The position numbers and the translations under genes are program-made. The notes beneath the pieces were generated by a model. The model was given only the letters and a program-made list of their open reading frames with translations. It ran no database searches and was not told the origin of the DNA. DNA of 8,405 nt. It comes from Patescibacteria group bacterium (GTDB lineage Bacteria; Patescibacteriota; Gracilibacteria; UBA1369). Positions 1-4,534 of the stretch are shown one piece after another; the first letter of the stretch is position 1, and every line of letters starts with the position of its first letter. The stretch covers positions 1-8,405 of the forward strand of contig JAHJEW010000101.1 of NCBI GenBank assembly GCA_018825335.1, in the 5' to 3' direction.

Positions 1-983
1 CCCGCAACAATTTCCGCGGCGGAAGCAGATCCATTGTTGATCAGAACAACCAGCGGGACAGTCGGCAAACGCGGGGATCCTTTTGTGTATAGCGTTTCAT
101 TATCACTGTCATCGCGGCGCTTGATTGTAACCGCTTCAACCTTGCCTTCCAGAAAATCGGACAAAATATCGACAGCGATTTCAAGATAGCCGCCGCCGTC
201 ATTCCTAAGATCAAGAATAAGTCCTTTCGGATTATCCAATAAAAGCTCATTGATTTTGGCCTCGAATTCGGCGGTGGTATTATCGCTGAACTGATAAACA
301 TTCATCCGATAAATGCCATCTTTAACCTCTTCCAGATCAACGCTGTTAATGTTAATGGTATCGCGCGTAATACCCAGCTCAAAAGTTTCACTCATTCCTT
401 TGCGGATAATTGTCAGAACAACTTTACTGCCGCGTTCCCCACGGATATTCATGATCGCTTGAAAAAGCGTCATTTCCGCCGTCAGATTGCCGTCAATCTT
501 ATAAATAATATCTCCGGGCAGAAGACCCGCGGCTTCAGCCGGTGAACCCTTTAAAGGAGTAACAACAACCAGCGCCTGATCGCGCACCGTCAGCTCCGCG
601 CCTATCCCGTCCAGCGTGCCGCCAAGATTCTGGTCAAACTCAACCGTTTCCGATGGGGTCATATAAACGGTGTAAGGATCACCCAGGGCGGAAACCATGC
701 CTTTTATGGCTCCATAAACCATTTGCTGCTCATCCAGAGCGGTCTCATCCACATACATATCATCCAGAAGTTTCCATACGTCCCAGAAAACATCCAGATT
801 GGCCTTGCCGGTCGTGGGGCTTCCTATCAGGGAAGAAAAAGCCGCCACGGGCGAAACGGACTCCCTGGATATTTCACCGTTGACGGAAGATTTTATGATG
901 TAATAACTGGCGCTTTCCCACCCGAATAAAAAAATGATGGCGACGACCAGAAGGTAACTAAGCGGTTTTTTAAACTTCTTCAT
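1..983 (-). CDS. ctpA: S41-family C-terminal processing peptidase (CtpA/Prc-like), 3' end cut by window edge
   Basis: The frame opens at an ATG at 983 and runs off the left edge after 327 codons. Residues 1-6 are Lys-rich and residues 8-22 hydrophobic (LSYLLVVAIIFLFGW), which predicts an uncleaved signal anchor with the protease outside the membrane. Residues about 65-115 resemble the N-terminal helical part of Ctp proteases (ALGDPYTVYMTP). Residues about 120-205 form a PDZ domain, with GSPAEAAGLLPGDII in the peptide-binding region. The S41 core follows, with LILDLRNDGGGYLEIAVDI at about 255-273 and NNGSASAAEIVA at 316-327. By family comparison the nucleophile is Ser321; the catalytic lysine expected about 25 residues later lies outside the window. 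The family trims or degrades exported proteins from their C termini; the substrate here is unknown. The gene lies 27 bp downstream of the YmdB gene on the same strand but has its own promoter. Confidence 0.93.
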   Translation of the reverse strand, partial: MKKFKKPLSYLLVVAIIFLFGWESASYYIIKSSVNGEISRESVSPVAAFSSLIGSPTTGKANLDVFWDVWKLLDDMYVDETALDEQQMVYGAIKGMVSALGDPYTVYMTPSETVEFDQNLGGTLDGIGAELTVRDQALVVVTPLKGSPAEAAGLLPGDIIYKIDGNLTAEMTLFQAIMNIRGERGSKVVLTIIRKGMSETFELGITRDTININSVDLEEVKDGIYRMNVYQFSDNTTAEFEAKINELLLDNPKGLILDLRNDGGGYLEIAVDILSDFLEGKVEAVTIKRRDDSDNETLYTKGSPRLPTVPLVVLINNGSASAAEIVA

Positions 984-1018
984 AACGCTATTATAACACA
1001 AAAATAATTATCAGTCGA
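984..1018 (-). promoter_or_regulatory. Leaderless-type promoter of the S41 protease gene
   Basis: On the minus strand the -35 is TCGACT (1018-1013, 4 of 6 to consensus), the spacer is 17 bp, and the -10 is a perfect TATAAT (995-990) with TG one base upstream (extended -10). Exactly 6 nt (AGCGTT) separate the -10 from the ATG, so transcription should start at the A of the start codon. The -35 overlaps the stop codon of the upstream YmdB gene. No Shine-Dalgarno sequence lies in the gap. Confidence 0.7.
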
Positions 1019-1802
1019 CAATCCGTTGAATTGGCAGAATGGATTTTGCCATTTTTGTCTGCGGATCGATCTCTATTTTCACTCCGTTAAAAACGCACGG
1101 CCCGCAGGCCACCTCTATTTTCAGCGGCATTTGCGTAATAAAATGATCGATAACAAGCTGTTTTTCCGCCCCGATAACGCTGTCCAGCGGCCCGACCATG
1201 CCAACGTCCGTCTGAAAAGCCGTTCCCCCATTTAAAATCCGCGCGTCCGCGGTTGGAACATGCGAATGCGTGCCGATGAAAGCGCTCACCCTGCCGTCCA
1301 GATAATGGCCCAGCGCGGCGATTTCAGACGTCGCTTCAGCATGAAAATCAACAAAAATCGCATCATAATCATGACCTTCATGGGCCCTTAAAATCGCATC
1401 AGCCTCACGAAAAGGGCAATCAAGGTCGGCCGTCATGAACACGCGTCCCATTAAATTCATAACAAGAACTTTTTTCCCTTTTGGGGCCGATACAAGCCGA
1501 TAACCATGCCCGGGAGCGCCCTTCGGGTAATTCGACGGCCTAAGTAGGGGAAAAGCCGGATCATCCATTTTTTCAACAACGGATGAATCCTTAAAAACAT
1601 GATTTCCGGACGTGAAAAAATCCACGCCCGCAGCCTGCATTTCCGCAATATTGGCAATGGTCACGCCCTTGCCGTGACGCATATTTTCAGCATTCGCAAC
1701 CACAAAATCAATCGAGAACTCCGCTTTCAATTTTGGCAGCAGCGCCGTAACCGCGTTTCTGCCCGGTCTGCCAAAAATATCGCCTATAAAAAGTATGTTC
1801 AT
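1011..1802 (-). CDS. ymdB: YmdB-family metallophosphoesterase (2',3'-cyclic nucleotide phosphodiesterase)
   Basis: A 263-residue protein, close to the usual YmdB length of about 265. The frame remains open upstream, but homology starts at ATG 1802 with MNILFIGDIFGRPGR, so the longer reading is rejected. Likely di-metal ligands by family comparison are Asp8 (GD), Glu39 and Asn40 (NAEN), Asn67 (GNH), His154 (DFHAEATSE), and His179 and His181 (GTHSHVPTADA). The C-terminal signature TDVGMVGPLDSVIG is also present. YmdB proteins are cytosolic enzymes that hydrolyse 2',3'-cAMP and similar cyclic phosphates; in Bacillus the gene affects biofilm and motility decisions. There ymdB sits near recA with the RNase Y gene; here recA is about 2.7 kb away on the other strand and no RNase Y gene is present. 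The substrate in this organism is inferred. Confidence 0.95.
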   Translation of the reverse strand: MNILFIGDIFGRPGRNAVTALLPKLKAEFSIDFVVANAENMRHGKGVTIANIAEMQAAGVDFFTSGNHVFKDSSVVEKMDDPAFPLLRPSNYPKGAPGHGYRLVSAPKGKKVLVMNLMGRVFMTADLDCPFREADAILRAHEGHDYDAIFVDFHAEATSEIAALGHYLDGRVSAFIGTHSHVPTADARILNGGTAFQTDVGMVGPLDSVIGAEKQLVIDHFITQMPLKIEVACGPCVFNGVKIEIDPQTKMAKSILPIQRIVD

Positions 1803-1837
1803 TTGAAAAAAATAACGCGGGCGCAAGCTTATCACAA
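1803..1837 (-). promoter_or_regulatory. Leaderless-type promoter of the YmdB gene
   Basis: Minus strand: TTGTGA (1837-1832, 4 of 6), a 17-bp spacer, TATTTT (1814-1809, 4 of 6), then 6 nt (TTTCAA) and the ATG. The hexamers are weaker than at the protease gene but the geometry is identical (17 bp, then 6 nt to ATG), which is the main support. No Shine-Dalgarno sequence is visible. Confidence 0.5.
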
Positions 1838-1886
1838 AAAGCGAAAGATTCAAAACCGGGCGGGTTTTTATTTTTTCTGCCCCGTC

Positions 1887-1912
1887 TAAAAAAGACCCCA
1901 GTTTTTCGGGGG
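1887..1912 (-). terminator. Possible intrinsic terminator or insulator upstream of the YmdB promoter
   Basis: Read on the minus strand, CCCC at 1912-1909 pairs with GGGG at 1899-1896, with one mismatch and then a G-C pair closing an AAAAA loop. TCTTTTTT follows. It would stop minus-strand transcripts before they reach the YmdB promoter. A second, AT-rich hairpin (AAAACC/GGTTTT, 1852-1868) followed by TATTTTTTC reads on the plus strand, so the pair may insulate both directions. The stems are short. Confidence 0.35.
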
Positions 1913-2130
1913 CCGTGTACTGGCGGGAGATCCAGCTTAGGGTCACTATACGCGGGTATAGCAAAATGCTAGCAAATTGTATAGCGGAAGCGATGCGGGT
2001 TGGGAATAAAATGTAAAATTTTAACTCCACTTAAAATTTTATCAGAAAAAACTGAATTAATACTGTGGCAAATCTGTATGCGCGGGGGCACAATCCGGCC
2101 GTCTGCGCAAGCCCTGTTCATGGCCGCCAT

Positions 2131-2219
2131 AAGCCAATAATTGCACGTCATTCCGCCATGATTGCCACAGTGCGCAACTTCAAATAAAGGCTTACGCAAG
2201 CCAATAAACGCATGTCATT
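2131..2219. repeat. Pair of imperfect 22-bp direct repeats, 67 bp apart
   Basis: Copy 1 (2131-2152) and copy 2 (2198-2219) both begin AAGCCAATAA and end GTCATT. They differ at 3 of 22 positions (TT/AC at positions 11-12 and C/T at position 16). The right copy of the ACTGTGGCAA inverted repeat (2162-2171) lies between them. The role is unknown. Confidence 0.5.
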
Positions 2220-2273
2220 GCAACATAATTATATCCGAAAATCCAGCCGAAAAGCTCGTATTACGGCTTATAT

Positions 2274-2297
2274 CTGCTACCGTGTCCGTACGGGCAG
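2274..2297 (+). promoter_or_regulatory. Hairpin in the probable leader of the HNH gene
   Basis: CTGC (2274-2277) pairs with GCAG (2294-2297) and CCGT (2280-2283) with ACGG (2290-2293), with a 2-nt bulge and a 6-nt loop. It ends 30 bp before the start codon. It contains the 8-bp palindrome CCGTACGG (2286-2293). There is no U-run after it, so a terminator is unlikely. It may be an operator or a translational control structure. Confidence 0.3.
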
Positions 2298-2327
2298 AAA
2301 TGGAAAAATATTTCTTAACAAACTTTC

Positions 2328-3239
2328 ATGACCAATTTATTAATGACCAACTCGCCAATCCAAAACACACACCGGACCCTCACCGACGAAAAACTGTACG
2401 GGCTTTGCAGGCAATATGGGGAGCAGTCTCTGTCCGCCCGCCGCAAATTCATGGGCCTACTGCCGGAGGTGCAAAAACGGCATCTGTATGCTAAAAAGGG
2501 CTTTCGTTCCGTTGAAGAGTTCGCTGCGAAACTGGGCGGCATTTCCGGCGATCACGTCCGCCGCGTTCTCAGCCTTGAGCGTAGATTCGCGGACAAGCCT
2601 GATCTGAAAATGGCTCTAACAAGCGGTGCGGTAAGCGTGAACAAACTGGCGAAAATCGCTTCGATTGCCACCGGCGAAAATCAGGCCGAACTGGCCGGAC
2701 TTGCAAAAAACTTACCATGCCGCGCACTGGAAACCCTCGCCCGCGACGAAAGGATTCACAGCGAACTTTCACATGAGGCGCAGACGACTGTACCCGAAAA
2801 GGAGAATGGCTTGCCCCGGCAGTTATTTGAGGCGGAAATTGTTCACGTGAACAATTTGCAATTGGACAAAGATGTTCACCATGAATTACAGGAACTGCAG
2901 AAAAAAGGAATCGACATAAGCGCGCTGATAAGGGAAATGCTGGAAAAACGGCGCGCAGAATTGACCGAAGAAAAGCAAAAACTGGCGGAGGAGGTAAAGC
3001 TGCGCGGGGAAAAGTCCTCCCGTTATATCCCAGCCGCAATTCGCCATCATCTTCGCAGGGAACACGGAAACAAGTGCACTATACAAACCTGCGGGAAACA
3101 GTCGACAACCATTCATCACACCCAAAGATTCGCCCTAAGCCAAAACCACGACCTCAACTTTATGGCTCCCCTCTGCGCCGACCATCACCAGATTGCACAC
3201 AGCATCGATCAGAAATATCAAATGAAACGACTTTTGTAG
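2328..3239 (+). CDS. HNH endonuclease family protein
   Basis: A 303-residue protein. The C-terminal 70 residues carry an HNH fold: Cys250-x4-Cys255, His263-His264 (TIHHTQ), Asn277 (HDLNFMAPLC), Cys283, His286-His287 (ADHH) and His291. These give the usual zinc and catalytic constellation. Residues about 20-150 are helical and resemble the N-terminal region of stand-alone bacterial HNH proteins (LPEVQKRHLYAKKGF, then SVEEFAAKLGGISGDHVRRVL and GAVSVNKLAKIASIA). Residues about 180-225 are a charged, probably coiled-coil linker. It should cut or nick DNA; its target, and whether it is defence, homing or a domesticated nuclease, cannot be told. No methyltransferase or intron accompanies it. The start could be ATG 2328 or ATG 2343, since ATGACCAA occurs at both; neither has a Shine-Dalgarno sequence. 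Stop is TAG. Confidence 0.85.
   Translation: MTNLLMTNSPIQNTHRTLTDEKLYGLCRQYGEQSLSARRKFMGLLPEVQKRHLYAKKGFRSVEEFAAKLGGISGDHVRRVLSLERRFADKPDLKMALTSGAVSVNKLAKIASIATGENQAELAGLAKNLPCRALETLARDERIHSELSHEAQTTVPEKENGLPRQLFEAEIVHVNNLQLDKDVHHELQELQKKGIDISALIREMLEKRRAELTEEKQKLAEEVKLRGEKSSRYIPAAIRHHLRREHGNKCTIQTCGKQSTTIHHTQRFALSQNHDLNFMAPLCADHHQIAHSIDQKYQMKRLL
2836..2857. repeat. Perfect 22-bp palindrome inside the HNH gene
   Basis: The half-site AAATTGTTCAC is followed directly by its exact reverse complement, centred on CACGTG. It encodes residues about 170-177 (EIVHVNNL), between the N-terminal domain and the coiled-coil linker. No U-run follows, so it is not a terminator. Confidence 0.85.
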
Positions 3240-3329
3240 GGAGATACGATATTTCTTGCCATCACGCACCCGGCCATCGTCCATACAGCAGTGCCCCGCC
3301 GTACAGCCCTCTTTAGGCGAAAGTTGAAG

Positions 3330-3358
3330 TTGACGGGGGGGGGGTTATATGTTACCAT
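3330..3358 (+). promoter_or_regulatory. Promoter-like sequence containing a G10 tract
   Basis: TTGACG (3330-3335, 5 of 6 to the -35) and TACCAT (3353-3358, 4 of 6 to the -10) are 17 bp apart. They lie 31 bp before the start of the first unknown gene. Ten consecutive G (3335-3344) begin at the last base of the -35 and fill more than half of the spacer. A change in tract length would alter the spacer. The weak -10 keeps this uncertain. The rest of 3240-3389 shows no gene and no clear terminator for the HNH gene. Confidence 0.4.
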
Positions 3359-3389
3359 TTACAGATAAAAATATGTTTAAAAAACAAAA

Positions 3390-3803
3390 ATGCCAATATC
3401 AAACGCCCCGGAGGAACAGGGAGAAAAACACCCGCGGGCTCTAAAAGAAACTGCTGAACAGGCAAAGCAAAAAGAAAAAAAACAGGCAGTTAGGAAAAGG
3501 TATGAAGAAGAAGATTTTCCCGAACCGAAAGCAGCCGGGCTTGAGCAGAACCCCCTCGATACAGAAAAAAGTAAAGAGATAGAAGAAATGGATTCCATAT
3601 TACCTGAGGAACCTTTCCCCAGATATGATATACGAGCAAGTCTGTTTATCCTTGCAGAAAAAGGCACAATAGACAAGGATGATATTCCGCGGTGGGTACA
3701 TGATGATGCAAACGGTGAAATGCTTTATGAAATAGGATGGACTGCTGTAACTCTCAAAGAAAATATCAAAAAATGGGAGAAGTTTATCAAAGAAAATGAC
3801 TAA
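3390..3803 (+). CDS. Hypothetical protein with charged, probably disordered N-terminal half
   Basis: I do not recognise this 137-residue protein. Residues 7-67 are dominated by Glu, Lys, Gln, Arg and Pro and should be disordered or coiled coil. Residues about 75-135 look folded and helical, with Trp102, Trp117 and Trp129 (IPRWVHDDANGEML, YEIGWTAVTLKENIKKWEKF). There is no signal peptide or membrane segment, so it is probably cytosolic. The last 8 bases (ATGACTAA) contain the next gene's start, so the two are probably translationally coupled and act together. The gene is visibly more A/T-rich than recA or nusA, with AAA and GAA codons prominent, consistent with acquisition from elsewhere. ATG 3390 is the first start available and follows an A-rich stretch without a Shine-Dalgarno sequence. 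Confidence 0.7.
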   Translation: MPISNAPEEQGEKHPRALKETAEQAKQKEKKQAVRKRYEEEDFPEPKAAGLEQNPLDTEKSKEIEEMDSILPEEPFPRYDIRASLFILAEKGTIDKDDIPRWVHDDANGEMLYEIGWTAVTLKENIKKWEKFIKEND

Positions 3804-4269
3804 AGTTATTTTCATGGAAGACTTAGGCGTAAAACTACATCCGGTCAAAAAACTGCAGCTTTGGAGAGCAATCAAAAAAGAAATATTCACGAAAATGGAC
3901 AATAATATTATTACACCGGAACGGGCAGACGAAATACTCGCGAATATCAAAGAAAAAATCGTTGAAGTTAACACGCCCGAACAAGTTAGACAGTTCTATC
4001 TTGCCTTGCCTCGGGTGTATCCTGAACTATCTCCTGTAACACGCAAATTTGAAAGTCAGAAAGCGGAAATCCTGGACAAATTATTCACTCTCTTATTGGA
4101 TGAAATCATAAAAAAAGGAGAAATTGAGCTTGCAGGCGAGTTATGTGAAGAAATGCAAAATTCAAAAAATCATAACAAACTCACTCGGGAGTTACAAAAA
4201 AGATATCCTGTTGAATTTAAGATTTGCCTGAGGCGTTTTTCACATAGTCAACCACCAGAACGGCCCTGA
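3796..4269 (+). CDS. Hypothetical helical protein, overlapping partner of the gene before it
   Basis: I do not recognise this 157-residue protein. It appears almost wholly helical: amphipathic, lysine- and glutamate-rich segments at about residues 16-33, 41-57, 61-71, 86-106 and 110-134, broken by PxxYPELSP near 73-80. There are no membrane segments, no signal peptide and no catalytic motif that I can name. It begins 8 bp inside the end of the upstream gene, at ATG 3796; ATG 3814 (Met7) is an alternative. A GGGAGA at about 15 nt upstream is too distant to be a confident ribosome binding site. The two-gene arrangement recalls toxin-antitoxin or effector-partner pairs, but no sequence feature supports that assignment. 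A terminator-like hairpin follows, so the pair looks like a closed transcription unit. Confidence 0.7.
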   Translation: MTKVIFMEDLGVKLHPVKKLQLWRAIKKEIFTKMDNNIITPERADEILANIKEKIVEVNTPEQVRQFYLALPRVYPELSPVTRKFESQKAEILDKLFTLLLDEIIKKGEIELAGELCEEMQNSKNHNKLTRELQKRYPVEFKICLRRFSHSQPPERP

Positions 4270-4286
4270 ATATCCAAAACCCGCGC

Positions 4287-4324
4287 CCGTACGGGAAAAA
4301 GTCAAAATCCCGGCGGTGTTTTTC
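4287..4324 (+). terminator. Intrinsic terminator candidate after the unknown gene pair
   Basis: CGGGA (4292-4296) pairs with TCCCG (4308-4312) around an 11-nt loop. An outer CCG/CGG pairing (4287-4289 with 4314-4316) extends the stem across a small internal loop, and TGTTTTTC follows at 4317-4324. The 5' arm also lies in a perfect palindrome CCCGTACGGG (4286-4295), which would form a competing structure. It lies 18 bp after the stop codon of the second unknown gene, as expected for a terminator. Confidence 0.5.
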
Positions 4325-4348
4325 AAGAACCCCTTCATTCGTCATTAA

Positions 4349-4368
4349 ACATTTGACCCCCGGATTTC
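4349..4368 (+). repeat. Intergenic repeat, copy 1 (before recA)
   Basis: This segment reads ACATTTGAC-CCC-CGGATTTC. A second copy at 6241-6260, after recX, has ATT in place of the central CCC and is otherwise identical (17 of 20). CATTAAAC also precedes both copies (4343-4350 and 6217-6224), directly in the first and 16 bp upstream in the second. Confidence 0.45.
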
Positions 4369-4458
4369 GGATTTTCTTATCTTTGGTTTAGAAAAATTTA
4401 ATGTCCATGCGCTAGTATGGCTTTCGTATGGGATTTGGCGCCTGCCCTAAAAATCCCC

Positions 4459-4488
4459 TTGACGGGTGAGTGTACGCTCACCTATGAT
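4459..4488 (+). promoter_or_regulatory. recA promoter
   Basis: TTGACG (4459-4464, 5 of 6) and TATGAT (4483-4488, 5 of 6) are 18 bp apart. Transcription should begin near 4495, giving a leader of about 40 nt that is A/T-rich and has no Shine-Dalgarno sequence. A weak TAAATT 6 nt before the ATG could mimic the leaderless arrangement of the left-hand genes, but it has no matching -35. Confidence 0.75.
4465..4482. promoter_or_regulatory. Candidate operator (LexA-type SOS box) filling the recA promoter spacer
   Basis: The dyad is GGTGAG-TGTACG-CTCACC. The 6-bp arms are exact reverse complements and the centre is nearly symmetric, so 8 of 9 half-site positions match. It begins on the base after the -35 and ends on the base before the -10, so a bound protein would exclude RNA polymerase. 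recA is the classic LexA target in bacteria, hence the proposed factor. The sequence is not the E. coli, Bacillus or alphaproteobacterial SOS box that I know, and no lexA gene is in the window. Confidence 0.6.
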
Positions 4489-4534
4489 ACCGAATGCACA
4501 TACAAACATCATTTTTATTTCTTAAATTTTCAAA

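Larger units (their letters stand above)
1913..2327. other. Gene-free region rich in dyads and short repeats
   Basis: I see no credible gene here; the open frames lack family resemblance. From left to right there is a dyad CTATAC-GCGG-GTATAG (1946-1961) with a further GTATAG at 1979-1984. Two copies of the palindrome TAAAATTTTA follow (2014-2023, 2032-2041; 18 bp centre to centre). Then come inverted copies of ACTGTGGCAA (2062-2071 and 2162-2171), a diverged 22-bp direct repeat (2131-2152 and 2198-2219), and a hairpin just before the HNH gene (2274-2297). This could be regulatory DNA or remnants of an element. No promoter for the HNH gene stands out. Confidence 0.5.

Noticed and set aside
1803..2030. 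N-terminal extension of the YmdB frame to an ATG at 2030
   Set aside because: The extra 76 residues have no resemblance to YmdB, contain promoter- and terminator-like DNA, and the family start is at 1802.
1969..2199. 76-codon minus-strand frame beginning with TTG
   Set aside because: It spans the repeat-rich region, has no recognisable motif and no promoter; its internal similarity comes from the 22-bp direct repeat.
4286..4295. CCCGTACGGG as a separate operator
   Set aside because: It is a perfect 10-bp palindrome, but it overlaps the 5' arm of the terminator stem; one structural explanation is enough without other copies near promoters.
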